DNA from: Luteirhabdus salina
GTDB taxonomy: Bacteria > Bacteroidota > Bacteroidia > Flavobacteriales > Flavobacteriaceae
DNA length: 64,000 nucleotides
Direction of reading: 5' to 3'
Assembly: GCA_025384855.1 (NCBI GenBank)
Contig: JALAHT010000001.1
Coordinates: 434,001-498,000, forward strand
In this document: positions 35,188-44,313 of the stretch, one piece after another
How the letters are laid out: every line of letters begins with the position of its first letter
Position numbering within the stretch: position 1 is the stretch's first letter
Made by a program: the position numbers and the translations under genes
Notes under the pieces: generated by a model
Seen by the model: the letters and a program-made list of their open reading frames with translations, nothing else
What the model was told of the DNA's origin: nothing
The model's database searches: none

Positions 35188-36048
35188 TTAGTTTCTGCCA
35201 CGACGTCCTCCCCTGTTTCGGAAGTTTTCGCGCATTTCCTTGATTTTTTCGGCTATAATGGCGTTGTATTCTGAGCGACTGACCGCTTCACCTTTCGTCA
35301 ATGGTTCGATTGCATCCATTTCCGAAGGATTCATCACAATTTTTGTGCAGAGAATAGTGGTTCTATAAGCATTCAATTCCAGAATTAATCCCGGTAGTCC
35401 GCCGTATTCACCAGGACCATTCCCTACGGGGATTTGTGGTGTAAACCAGGCCGTGACCAAAATCTGCTTTGGAACTTCAATTTGATCCATCGGATCATCG
35501 CTTTCCGTCTTCGTAGAATCGGCTTCTTTTTCACCTTCGTCACGATCTCGGTTTCGTCTACGCGCCATACTGAAATCGTTTTCATCAATTTTCTTAGTCG
35601 CGGTTGCTTTAATAGCCAAATACTGACCGATTTGCTTACTTTCCTTACCGATTTCCCAATTCAATCCGTTCAGCGTATCTTTTATCAAAAATTGCTTTCC
35701 GAAGAACTCACGTTCCTCTAGTAACATATTATTCTTTAGATTTTTATACTGTGGTCCAGCGCTAAAGCTATTCATCATCATTCCAAAGCCGCGACCACCA
35801 CCCGTTTCCAGTTTTTCCTCTTCCTTATAGATAGATTCGTTGGCATTAAATGTTAGAATAAACGTTTTTTCCAACATGCTCTTCATACGTTCGGCGATTT
35901 GCTGCTTCATCTGCTCGCTCATCTCGGAACCACCAAAATTATCCATGTCGATAGTGGTCTTCGATTGATATTCAGCCTTTCCGGAGATATTTTGCGAAAT
36001 ACTAAAAAGGGAAGACAGCAGTGTAATGGCTAGAAAAAATGTTCTCAT
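35188..36048 (-). CDS. GLPGLI family secreted protein, copy 2
   Basis: The 286-residue protein has a signal peptide (TFFLAITLLSSLFSISQ) and the family motif YGGLPGLILEL in the second half. The C-terminus is basic and glycine-rich (NRGGRRGRN). The ATG at 36048 fits the signal peptide; an in-frame start at 36081 would add 11 residues. It lies between another GLPGLI gene and the TonB-type receptor gene. Function is not established. Confidence 0.85.
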   Translation of the reverse strand: MRTFFLAITLLSSLFSISQNISGKAEYQSKTTIDMDNFGGSEMSEQMKQQIAERMKSMLEKTFILTFNANESIYKEEEKLETGGGRGFGMMMNSFSAGPQYKNLKNNMLLEEREFFGKQFLIKDTLNGLNWEIGKESKQIGQYLAIKATATKKIDENDFSMARRRNRDRDEGEKEADSTKTESDDPMDQIEVPKQILVTAWFTPQIPVGNGPGEYGGLPGLILELNAYRTTILCTKIVMNPSEMDAIEPLTKGEAVSRSEYNAIIAEKIKEMRENFRNRGGRRGRN

Positions 36049-36098
36049 AGAAGTATCGGTTTTCTGGAAGATAGGTCTCATCCAGTCGATTTTGTTAC

Positions 36099-36134
36099 AA
36101 AACCTTTTAGACTAAAAAAGTTGCAAAAGGTTTT
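36099..36134 (-). terminator. Hairpin between the two GLPGLI genes
   Basis: Perfect 10-bp stem AAAACCTTTT / AAAAGGTTTT with a 16-nt loop lies 1 nt after the upstream GLPGLI stop. No long T-run follows on the minus strand, so it may only reduce downstream transcription or shape mRNA decay. Confidence 0.4.
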
Positions 36135-36135
36135 A

Positions 36136-36957
36136 TCAACCTCCGATTTTTATCCGAAATGAACTGCCTTCTCCTTTTTTTCGACCATCGCTTTGAAAGC
36201 GTTCCAGCATTTCCTCATTTTTCTTTTCCTGGATCTCGTCGAATTCGGCCTGCGTCACCTCTTTTCCCTTCGAAGGAACCTCTATATTGATTTCCGCTTC
36301 AGGGTTAAGGATAATTTTGGAGCACAGAATGGTAAGGTCGCCATCGCTTATTTCAAGTATCATTCCAGGCAATCCCCAAAATTCCTCTGGTCCGTGCGGT
36401 AATGGGATATCCAAAGTGTACCAAGCCGTTGTGGTTTTCAACTTTGTTACCTCAACGAGGCTATCGCTCTCACTGCTCATGGTCTTTTCGGTTACTTCCC
36501 GACTATGTGTTGCCTTAAAACAAGTATAATTACCAATATTTTTCGTTTCAGAATGAAGTTCCCATTCCGGTTTTTGAAGCGAATCGATAATCAGGAATGG
36601 CTTACCCAAGATTTCAGTTTGATTGCGGTATTCGTTCTTCTTCACATTTCGATACACAACATCGTTGCCTCCACTTACCGTAATTTGAAAACCGCCAGCT
36701 TGTGGGACAGGGGCGCCTAAGCTTTCCACCTCTTCAAAGACCGACTCTTCTTTGTTGAAGGTTAAGGTATATTCCTTTTGAAACTGCTTTCGCAGTTGGG
36801 CCGCGATTTCGGCTTGCATATCATCGTTCATGCCCTCGCCCTCCAGTTTTAGGTCGACCTTACGATCGGTTTTATAGGTTGCGATGCCGGTGAAATCTTG
36901 TGCATTTGTTATGGTGAAACACCCAAATAATAAAGCCAGAAGTATTGTTAGTTTCAT
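36136..36957 (-). CDS. GLPGLI family secreted protein, copy 1
   Basis: The 273-residue protein has a signal peptide (LTILLALLFGCFTITNAQ) and the family motif as FWGLPGMILEI. Both paralogues share VDLKLEGEG/TIDMDNFGG-type starts, a KQFQKEYTLTFN-like region and the KKNEEMLERF-type tail. I chose the ATG at 36957 over an in-frame TTG eight codons upstream. It is probably the first gene of the receptor operon. Confidence 0.85.
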   Translation of the reverse strand: MKLTILLALLFGCFTITNAQDFTGIATYKTDRKVDLKLEGEGMNDDMQAEIAAQLRKQFQKEYTLTFNKEESVFEEVESLGAPVPQAGGFQITVSGGNDVVYRNVKKNEYRNQTEILGKPFLIIDSLQKPEWELHSETKNIGNYTCFKATHSREVTEKTMSSESDSLVEVTKLKTTTAWYTLDIPLPHGPEEFWGLPGMILEISDGDLTILCSKIILNPEAEINIEVPSKGKEVTQAEFDEIQEKKNEEMLERFQSDGRKKGEGSSFRIKIGG

Positions 36958-37082
36958 AATTGTTGAAGGTTGGTTTAGCAAAAAGACGATTACTTCCCCA
37001 AAATATTACAATTTCAATGAAAACCCTCCGTTTTGTTCTCGAGTGAATCTTTAGAATGTTGAAATTCGTATCTTGCCTACAC

Positions 37083-37886
37083 ATGAAATCGTTGTTCTTC
37101 TTATTGCTGCTTCAGGCGTCCCTACTATATGGACAATCCTTTACCGAAGGCGATTCCATTCCATTGGTGGCCGATACCTTTCTAGGTGTCGATGGCTACA
37201 AAAATTTATATTTCACCAAGGACATGGTGCTTCATAAGACGGGTGAAGATGGCAACTATAATTTTAACGATTTTCAATTGGGTGAAATCACTTCCGTAGA
37301 CCTCATCAATCCGCTGAATATTGTTGTATTCTATGAAATGACCAATACTGTGGTTTTATTGGACAACCGACTTAATGAAATCGAGCGCATCAATTTCAAC
37401 AATGTGCCTGAATTCACGAATGTTGGAGCGGCAAATAATGCGGGAAATAACCGTTTATGGCTTTTCAATATCGATACGCAACAATTAGAACTTTTCAACT
37501 ATAGAACCCAGCGAAAAACGATTGTATCACAGCCATTCCCAGGACAATTATTAGGATTAGCGAGTAACTTCAACTATTGTTTTTTGTTGACCGAACGAAA
37601 ACTGCGGAGCTTTAATGTGTATGGAAGTTTATTGAAGGAATTGCCAAACGATTCGTATACCCATGTTTTTCAACAGGATGAAAAAGTATTTGTTTTGAAG
37701 GGAAGAAAACTGCTTCATATTCCCGATATGGCTGAAGAAAAAGAGGATTCGGTTACCATTCAACCTTTTGAAGTTCCAATAAAGGAAAACCAAGCATTCG
37801 ACTTGTACCTTACACAGGAAATCCTGTATCTTTACGACGGTACCAAGCTGCGTACCTTCACCCGAAACCAACCAAAGAAAGAATAG
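37083..37886 (+). CDS. Exported beta-propeller-like protein, unknown function
   Basis: The 267-residue protein has a signal peptide (SLFFLLLLQASLLYGQ) and repeated four-strand segments resembling propeller blades (for example GYKNLYFTKDMVL, DKNRLNEIERI-like stretches and LYDGTKLRTF). The ATG at 37083 gives a good signal peptide; an upstream ATG at 37056 would add nine residues. It sits 3 nt before the deoxynucleoside kinase gene, so the two are probably co-transcribed. I recognise no named family. Confidence 0.65.
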   Translation: MKSLFFLLLLQASLLYGQSFTEGDSIPLVADTFLGVDGYKNLYFTKDMVLHKTGEDGNYNFNDFQLGEITSVDLINPLNIVVFYEMTNTVVLLDNRLNEIERINFNNVPEFTNVGAANNAGNNRLWLFNIDTQQLELFNYRTQRKTIVSQPFPGQLLGLASNFNYCFLLTERKLRSFNVYGSLLKELPNDSYTHVFQQDEKVFVLKGRKLLHIPDMAEEKEDSVTIQPFEVPIKENQAFDLYLTQEILYLYDGTKLRTFTRNQPKKE

Positions 37887-37889
37887 TAT

Positions 37890-38504
37890 ATGCACGTTGC
37901 CATAGCAGGAAACATAGGCTCTGGAAAAACCACACTGACTCGTTTACTCTCCAAGCATTATAAATGGAAAGCGCATTTTGAAGATGTAGAAGACAATCCG
38001 TATCTCGATGATTTCTACAATCAAATGGAGCGTTGGTCCTTTAACCTGCAAGTGTATTTCCTGAACAGTCGGTTTCGGCAGATTTTGGATATTCGTGAAA
38101 AGGGAAAGGACGTCATTCAAGACCGAACCATTTACGAAGATGCCTATATTTTTGCACCTAACCTTCATGCCATGGGCCTGATGACGAATCGCGATTATGA
38201 AAACTATCGCTCGCTATTCGATTTGATGGAAAGTGTTACCGAAGGACCAGATTTACTCATCTATCTACGTAGCAGTATTCCAAATTTGGTAAACCAGATT
38301 CATAAAAGGGGTCGCGATTATGAAAACTCTATCAGTATCGATTATCTAAGTCGATTAAATGAGCGCTACGAAGCCTGGATTCATGACTATGACAAAGGCA
38401 ATTTATTGATTGTGGATGTAGATAACCTGAACTTTGTGGATGATCCCGAGGATTTAGGAACCGTGATCAATAAAATTGATGCGGAACTGCATGGTTTGTT
38501 TTAA
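37890..38504 (+). CDS. Deoxynucleoside kinase
   Basis: A 204-residue kinase with Walker A GNIGSGKTT at residues 7-15, the DRTIYEDAYIFA (D-R-x) catalytic segment, and an LID-type RGRDYE. It matches the dGK/dAK-like deoxynucleoside kinase family, which salvages deoxynucleosides to monophosphates. The sugar-base specificity cannot be assigned from sequence alone. Confidence 0.9.
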   Translation: MHVAIAGNIGSGKTTLTRLLSKHYKWKAHFEDVEDNPYLDDFYNQMERWSFNLQVYFLNSRFRQILDIREKGKDVIQDRTIYEDAYIFAPNLHAMGLMTNRDYENYRSLFDLMESVTEGPDLLIYLRSSIPNLVNQIHKRGRDYENSISIDYLSRLNERYEAWIHDYDKGNLLIVDVDNLNFVDDPEDLGTVINKIDAELHGLF

Positions 38505-38536
38505 TGGCGCAGGCTTAAAGTAACTTTAAAACACCA

Positions 38537-39589
38537 TTATTCCTTGATGAATGGTAAGATACGAGGGTCGCCTTGTAGCTTTAAAAAGTAAACGCCAGTA
38601 GCTAATTGTTGCACATCAATAGGCTTACTATCGTAAGTTATTCCATTTTCTACCAATTTTTCTCCCAAGAGCGACAGTATCTGATATTCTCTTTCACCCT
38701 CCAATCCCGATAACATAATAGAAGTAGTCGCTGGATTTGGATAGAGCGTAATCATATTTGCATGGTTATTAAATTCATTGATAGATAAGGGCTCAATTTC
38801 AAACTTCGATATTCTACCAATAAGAATTTCCGCTATATATAAAATATTTCCATCGGCAGCAAGACCATTAGGGGTATTTACACCCGAAACAACCAACTCT
38901 GGAGTTGGGTTGGAATCTGTAATGTTGATTTTTGAGACTCGATCGACAACGGTTTCAGCAATATAGATTTCATTGCCACGGAGCGTCATTGCTCTGGGAG
39001 ATAAGATGCCAGTCGCCACCTCTACCACTGTGGGCGTGGGCTCATTCAAATCTATTTTGGAAATTCTCTGTCCAAACTCTTCGCCAATATATAAAATGTT
39101 ACCATCGGATAATAAAGCATCCGGTCCATTCAGTCCGGTTACAACGTCTGTAGGTGTTGGGTTGGAATCGGAAATATCAAGTGAAATAATTGTTCCGGTG
39201 TTCAAAGCCACATATAGCATATTACCAGAAACGGCAATACCATAAGGACTTTCAACAGTAGAAGCCACTTCGACAAGAGAGGGGTTTTCGACAGTGATAT
39301 CGATTTTAAAGATTTTAGCTGCTGCTCTATCAGAAATATATAGGTCATTTCCAAATAGTGCGAGCGCATATGGTTCGTCGAGTCCCGAAACAACGCTAGT
39401 AACTGAAGGGCTAGAATCGGTAGTGTCCAATACACCAATATCGCCAGAGGCCAGCTCTGCAATATACAGGTTATTGCCATCCATCAGCATGCCACAGGGT
39501 GAAGGAACACCAGTAACAACGGTTTCCTGAGCAATACCAGAAATGGAAAAAAGTAAAAAAAGGAATGATAGTACAGTAAATTGTTTCAT
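38537..39589 (-). CDS. T9SS-sorted beta-propeller protein with internal ~45-residue repeats
   Basis: The 350-residue protein has a signal peptide (FTVLSFLFLLFSISGIAQ). Six or so repeats follow, of the type GN-x-LYIAE...RISKI(D/N)I...NPTP..VV(S/T)G(L/V)..P, as in NHL/Vgb-like propellers. A type A T9SS sorting domain closes it (LYPNPATTSIMLSG, LATGVYFLKL). Start chosen at the ATG 39589 to match the signal peptide. It is an exported protein, possibly surface-attached; ligand unknown. It converges with the deoxynucleoside kinase gene. Confidence 0.8.
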   Translation of the reverse strand: MKQFTVLSFLFLLFSISGIAQETVVTGVPSPCGMLMDGNNLYIAELASGDIGVLDTTDSSPSVTSVVSGLDEPYALALFGNDLYISDRAAAKIFKIDITVENPSLVEVASTVESPYGIAVSGNMLYVALNTGTIISLDISDSNPTPTDVVTGLNGPDALLSDGNILYIGEEFGQRISKIDLNEPTPTVVEVATGILSPRAMTLRGNEIYIAETVVDRVSKINITDSNPTPELVVSGVNTPNGLAADGNILYIAEILIGRISKFEIEPLSINEFNNHANMITLYPNPATTSIMLSGLEGEREYQILSLLGEKLVENGITYDSKPIDVQQLATGVYFLKLQGDPRILPFIKE

Positions 39590-39804
39590 TTTTAGAAGTT
39601 TAGTGTGCTCATACATCGATCTCTTAATAAAATGTCATCAGTTGCCAATATTCTAGTAACTGGAACTTGTCCAAGCGCTAAAAAAAACAGTGTCTAAGAT
39701 GCTCTAAACCTTAACATTTCCCAAACATAGTTTCGCTTTCGCTTTCCGTATTTTGCTTGCAAATGAAATGAATAGGAATCCCTTTTTTTACGGGGAAACT
39801 GGCT

Positions 39805-41877
39805 ATGGGAAAATTATACAACACCAAATATTACCACCGCGATTTATCGTGGCTTCGCTTTAACCACAGAGTGCTTCAAGAGGCCGCTGATACTCGAAAT
39901 CCATTGTACGAACGCATCAAGTTTTTGGCGATTTTTTCTTCAAATCTTGATGAATTTTTCCGCGTTCGGGTTTCCGATATTCGACAGATTAAAAAGATCG
40001 AAAAACCGCTTCGAAAAAAGTTGATTACGAAGCCAAATAAAGTGCTGAAGGAAATTAAGAAGCAGGTGGCGATGCAGCAGGAAGAATTTGGAAAAATCTT
40101 TAAGGAAGATATCGTTCCGGCCCTGAAGCGAGAAAACATTCACCTTATTTCACACAAAGAGTTTTCAGCTACCCAAAAGGAAATTGCCAAGACGTATTTT
40201 GAAGAAACACTTCAGGAAAAACTTCTTATCAGCTGCAATCCATGTACGGGCAAGGATGATGTTTTTATTGAAAATGAAGCCCTGTATCTCGCAGCTCAAT
40301 TAAGTGAAACCGAATTTCAATTGGTGAAGATTCCCGATGACGAACCGCGCTTCTTCACTTTTCCGAAGCAAAACGGCAACCACTACATCACCTTTATCGA
40401 TGATATCTTGAAATATAACCTGAAGCAAAGTCCGCAGGGTGAAAAGCAAATTCAACATTATGCGATCAAGAAATCAAGAGATGCCGAATTGTACATCGAC
40501 GATGAATTTTCTGGAAACTTAAAGGAGAAAATCGAAAAATCATTACCGAAGCGTGATAAAGGTCAGGCCACTCGATTATTGATAGACCAAACAATGCCGA
40601 AACCCTTTCAGGAGGTGGTGAAGAATGCTTTGGATGTCTATGCTACCGACATTGTACAAGGTGGTACCTATCATAATTTCCGTGACTTTTTCGGCTTTCC
40701 CAATCCCAGTTCGACAGATTTATCGAACAAAGACCTTCCACCCCTTCCCCACCCTGTACTAACGATAGCCGATTCCATTTTTGATGCCATTGACGAAAAA
40801 GATCAAATTCTTCACTATCCGTACCAAGCTTTCGAACCGATAATCCGATTATTGGAAGAAGCCGCTGAAGACCCAAAAGTGAGTTCTATAAAGATTACCA
40901 TTTATCGTTCGGCCGATGAAAGCCGTTTAAATGATGCGATTGTCAGAGCCGCAGAAAATGGCAAGGAAGTGACCGTTTTTATTGAAGTCAAGGCCCGTTT
41001 CGATGAGCGTAACAATTTTAAATGGGGGCAGATTTTTGAAGAAAAAGGCGCAAATGTCATTTATAGTTTTCCCGCAATCAAAATACACTCAAAGATTGCG
41101 TGTATTGAACGGGAAGTCGATGGTGAAACCAAACGCTATGGTTATATCGCTACCGGAAATTTCAACGAAGATACGGCGACCTTATATACCGATTTCGGAC
41201 TGATGACTTCACATCATGAAATAACAGAGGATTTATACAAACTTTTCTTGGTATTAGAGGGGAAAATGATCATTCCGAAACCTCAACAATTATTGATTTC
41301 GCCCTTCACCTTACGCGATGAATTCGAAAAAATGATCGAACAGGAAATCGCGAATGCAAAGAAAGGGAAGGAAGCGTATATTATTGCGAAGATGAATAGT
41401 TTGGAAGACAAAAAAACTATCAAACTTCTCTATAAAGCCAGTAAAGCAGGTGTTTGTATACAACTATTGGTGCGCGGTATCTGCTGCTTGATTCCCGGTA
41501 TTAAAGGTCAGAGTGAAGACATTTACGTCACTAGCATCTTGGACCGTTTTTTAGAGCATGGCCGTGTGTATATCTTCGGAAATGATGGCGATGAAAAAAT
41601 GTTTATCGGTTCTGCCGATTGGATGAAGCGAAATCTAACCCACAGGATTGAGGTAGTGACGCCAATTTTGGATGAAGCGGTACATAAAACGATTAGAGAT
41701 ATTATCGACATTCAGATTCGGGACAACGTAAAAGCCCGTATCATCGATGAGATGCAGTTGAATCGATATGTGGAAAACGACAAGAAGAAGGTGCAGTCGC
41801 AATTGGCAACCTACAAATACTTCAAGAAGGCGATAAATAAAAAAGAGGGTAAGAAGAAAGCTTCAAAAACTACTTGA
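39805..41877 (+). CDS. ppk1: Polyphosphate kinase 1
   Basis: The 690-residue enzyme shows the PPK1 N-terminus (RDLSWLRFNHRVLQEAAD), the phosphorylatable His428 in IKIHSKIAC, the SSIKITIYRSADES segment and GSADWMKRNL near the end. It makes and degrades inorganic polyphosphate. Its last 8 nt overlap the end of the convergent App1-like gene. Confidence 0.95.
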   Translation: MGKLYNTKYYHRDLSWLRFNHRVLQEAADTRNPLYERIKFLAIFSSNLDEFFRVRVSDIRQIKKIEKPLRKKLITKPNKVLKEIKKQVAMQQEEFGKIFKEDIVPALKRENIHLISHKEFSATQKEIAKTYFEETLQEKLLISCNPCTGKDDVFIENEALYLAAQLSETEFQLVKIPDDEPRFFTFPKQNGNHYITFIDDILKYNLKQSPQGEKQIQHYAIKKSRDAELYIDDEFSGNLKEKIEKSLPKRDKGQATRLLIDQTMPKPFQEVVKNALDVYATDIVQGGTYHNFRDFFGFPNPSSTDLSNKDLPPLPHPVLTIADSIFDAIDEKDQILHYPYQAFEPIIRLLEEAAEDPKVSSIKITIYRSADESRLNDAIVRAAENGKEVTVFIEVKARFDERNNFKWGQIFEEKGANVIYSFPAIKIHSKIACIEREVDGETKRYGYIATGNFNEDTATLYTDFGLMTSHHEITEDLYKLFLVLEGKMIIPKPQQLLISPFTLRDEFEKMIEQEIANAKKGKEAYIIAKMNSLEDKKTIKLLYKASKAGVCIQLLVRGICCLIPGIKGQSEDIYVTSILDRFLEHGRVYIFGNDGDEKMFIGSADWMKRNLTHRIEVVTPILDEAVHKTIRDIIDIQIRDNVKARIIDEMQLNRYVENDKKKVQSQLATYKYFKKAINKKEGKKKASKTT

Positions 41878-42874
41878 TAAAGCCAGCCGCTTTAGCATGC
41901 TGAACGGCTTCTTCACTGCTTTCTACCAATAATGTTGGTATAGCATTAAACCCGTCGAACAATTCTAAAATTCGCAATCGCTTCTTTGCATGTTGAACGC
42001 TTCGCAAATAGATAGCTAAGATGCGCCCCGGAAATTCCTTTGCCACTTCAAGGTAGATATCCGCATCGTGTTCACCGGCATCGCCAATGAGGATAAACTT
42101 CAGAGAAGGATAGGTGTCGAGTATATTTCGAACTTCATGCTGCTTGTGCGGTCGCTCCCGTTTTATCTTTTTTTCGAAAGGCGCCCGGAAATCGCGTAGC
42201 AATATTGGACCTTTTGGGAATTTGTTTTTCTGAAGAAAAAGTTCCAAGTAACGATATAGGTTCCACGGGCTATTACTTACATAAAAAAGCGGATTTGCCT
42301 CTTTTCCTGTTTTTCCCTGGTGAAGTTTATGATAAAAATCTGCAGCGCCTTCCAACGGGCTTCTACTTTCCGCATTTTTGAAAAACGTATTGAAGATAAG
42401 TCGCCACTTGAAGAAGGAGGCAACTCCGGTATGCAAAATCGTATCATCGATGTCGCTTATAATACCAAATTTAGCTGTGGAAGGCGGGATCAGCATTTCG
42501 CCTGCAAACCGGTTCTCCTGCTGAATGACTTTGTTTTTGATGGGCGGATCGTAGCTGATTTCGTATGGCAGCCAACCTTCACTATTGATTTGTTTTTGAA
42601 GGTTTTCCTCCGGAAGGTCAATTTTATAATACCCTTCATGATTGGTGTGAATATAGTGTGTGGTATCGTCGGGCAGTTGAAGTTTCAATCGTGTATTGGG
42701 AATTTCGTCGGTTTCAAAGCGCTTCCAGGTATTCTTCAATAGTGAAAAAAATCCTTTTTTGGTCAAATCGATGTTTTCATCTTCCAAGGCTCGCCCACGA
42801 CAATAGAGATGTGAGCTCGTTCCATAGCTTTGAAAGGTGATAATTTGTAAAGGATCATTTGTAAAAATAGACAT
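41870..42874 (-). CDS. App1-like phosphatase (DUF2183)
   Basis: The 334-residue protein has the HAD-type acid-phosphatase motif SDIDDTILHTG near residue 140, followed by LFYVSNSPWNLY and an IGDAGEHDADIY segment. These define the App1/DUF2183 family, which includes a eukaryotic phosphatidate phosphatase. No signal peptide is seen. The bacterial substrate is not established. Its 3' end overlaps that of ppk1 by 8 bp. Confidence 0.85.
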   Translation of the reverse strand: MSIFTNDPLQIITFQSYGTSSHLYCRGRALEDENIDLTKKGFFSLLKNTWKRFETDEIPNTRLKLQLPDDTTHYIHTNHEGYYKIDLPEENLQKQINSEGWLPYEISYDPPIKNKVIQQENRFAGEMLIPPSTAKFGIISDIDDTILHTGVASFFKWRLIFNTFFKNAESRSPLEGAADFYHKLHQGKTGKEANPLFYVSNSPWNLYRYLELFLQKNKFPKGPILLRDFRAPFEKKIKRERPHKQHEVRNILDTYPSLKFILIGDAGEHDADIYLEVAKEFPGRILAIYLRSVQHAKKRLRILELFDGFNAIPTLLVESSEEAVQHAKAAGFIK

Positions 42875-42894
42875 ATAGTCTTGTGTGTTTTTGA

Positions 42895-44160
42895 TTAAAA
42901 GTGCCAGCCTTCAGGCCATAGCCACATAATAAGAAGTCCCGCCACGATTGAAATACCGAATGAGATCGCAACCCATTTGGTAAGTTTTTTAGTTCCTAAA
43001 ACAGCCGCCATTATTCCTTTAAATACTAAGTTTGATAACGACGCCAACAAAATTAAGCGCCAGCCCGTGTTCGTTTCCAGTCCGCCACCTTTCATGGTTT
43101 GGGAAAGCGAAAGCGTAATGGCATCCACGTCGGTTAAGCCACTGATAATAGCTACCACGTATAAGGCTTCATTCCCGAATTCTTCTTTGGTGAAGGCTAC
43201 TGCTAGAAGGATTAGTCCGTACAGCAATCCGAAAATCAAGGCGCTTTTAAACTGCGCGGGATTATCGGGTTCGGGCATTTCATCATCCTTTCCGTCTTGA
43301 TTGATAAGGTAGAATAATCCCACGCATAGTAGTATCATCAAAACAAATTCAACCAAAATAGGAAGGATAATTTGGGGTAGCTTCTCCGGAATGATGACCC
43401 CAACTTCGACCAAAACCCTTGCAAGTGCAATTGTAGAGGCTGCAAGAATGACAAATGCAGCCATTTTGTTGATATCCTTGGAATCCTTTGTTTTTCGCGC
43501 GTAGCTTACAGTGGTTGCAGTACTGCTGATAAGGCCACCGAGAATTCCATTTGAAATGATTCCTACATTTTTACCTACGTATTTATAAATGAAATATCCG
43601 ATGACACTAATCCCCACGATAAGCGTCACCATCAGCCAGATATTTCTTGGATTCAGTACGTCTAACGGACCGTAGGTTTCATTTGGTAAGATGGGAAGTA
43701 TTACCAACGATATACCAGCAAAGGTCATGATGGCCGCAAGGTCTTTGTTCTTTAAGTTTTCAATAAAGTCATGAAGATGTTCCTTCACATATAAAAGAAT
43801 GGCCAAGGCACCACCAACTACTACCCCTATCACCTGATCGCCCAAAACCAAATAGGCTCCGACGGCAAACATTAAAAGTGCTGCGACCTCGGTGGTTTGT
43901 CCGACATCGGCCTCGTCGAACTTTCTTAATTTTACAATATTCGCGACGACAAGAAAACCTGCTATGGCAAGACCAAAAACCGGTAAGATAAAGGGATTGT
44001 CGAATTCGCGGGTCATAAAACCGCTCATCACCCCTAAAATTGAAATGAGGGTGAAGGTCCGGACACCTGCCATCTTGCTATCGGTTTTTTCACGTTGTAA
44101 TCCGACAAGCATTCCCAGCCCAAAGGCAATCGCTAAGGTGATTAGGTCGTTGTATTCCAT
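42895..44160 (-). CDS. MgtC/SapB-like membrane protein with DUF4010 domain
   Basis: A 421-residue protein with an N-terminal MgtC/SapB domain (IAFGLGMLVGLQREKTDSKMAGVRT) followed by about ten hydrophobic helices of DUF4010 type. MgtC relatives affect magnesium and phosphate homeostasis; a role here is inferred. Start at the ATG 44160. It lies near ppk1 and hppA in a phosphate-related neighbourhood. No cation-transport motif was identified. Confidence 0.85.
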   Translation of the reverse strand: MEYNDLITLAIAFGLGMLVGLQREKTDSKMAGVRTFTLISILGVMSGFMTREFDNPFILPVFGLAIAGFLVVANIVKLRKFDEADVGQTTEVAALLMFAVGAYLVLGDQVIGVVVGGALAILLYVKEHLHDFIENLKNKDLAAIMTFAGISLVILPILPNETYGPLDVLNPRNIWLMVTLIVGISVIGYFIYKYVGKNVGIISNGILGGLISSTATTVSYARKTKDSKDINKMAAFVILAASTIALARVLVEVGVIIPEKLPQIILPILVEFVLMILLCVGLFYLINQDGKDDEMPEPDNPAQFKSALIFGLLYGLILLAVAFTKEEFGNEALYVVAIISGLTDVDAITLSLSQTMKGGGLETNTGWRLILLASLSNLVFKGIMAAVLGTKKLTKWVAISFGISIVAGLLIMWLWPEGWHF

Positions 44161-44223
44161 TAACACCTAAAATAACACTCTAGGATAGTATGTCTATTAC
44201 CATTAATTATATTTTAACATGAG

Positions 44224-44258
44224 TAGACCTGCCGGGTGTTAAAAACCCAGCAGGTCTA
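44224..44258 (-). other. Palindromic hairpin between hppA and the MgtC-like gene
   Basis: Stem AGACCTGC/GCAGGTCT (44225-44232, 44250-44257) extends inward as GGGT/ACCC after a C-A mismatch, closed by 7 nt. It lies after the hppA terminator and may be a second terminator arm or a leader structure for the MgtC-like gene. Confidence 0.55.
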
Positions 44259-44264
44259 AAATAA

Positions 44265-44290
44265 AAAACCCCGCTCGAAAGCAGGGTTTT
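44265..44290 (-). terminator. Terminator downstream of hppA
   Basis: Stem AAAACCC/GGGTTTT (44265-44271, 44284-44290) with a mismatch, inner GCT/AGC and loop CGAA; A/T runs flank it. It follows the hppA stop by about 24 nt on the minus strand. Confidence 0.75.
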
Positions 44291-44313
44291 ATATATTCTT
44301 TATTGTGAAAAAT

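Noticed and set aside
36049-36135. A second ECF-type promoter (AAAACC...AGTC) before the inner GLPGLI gene
   Set aside because: The -10 element does not match CGTC, spacing is off by one, and the bases belong to the 10-bp hairpin.
39590-39804. Small RNA or regulatory element between the T9SS propeller gene and ppk1
   Set aside because: Only a near-miss -7 box (TATTTTG) was visible; no stable stem or conserved pattern could be supported.
42320-42742. A 140-codon open frame antisense to the App1-like gene
   Set aside because: No family motif; the App1 frame contains clear catalytic motifs over the same bases.
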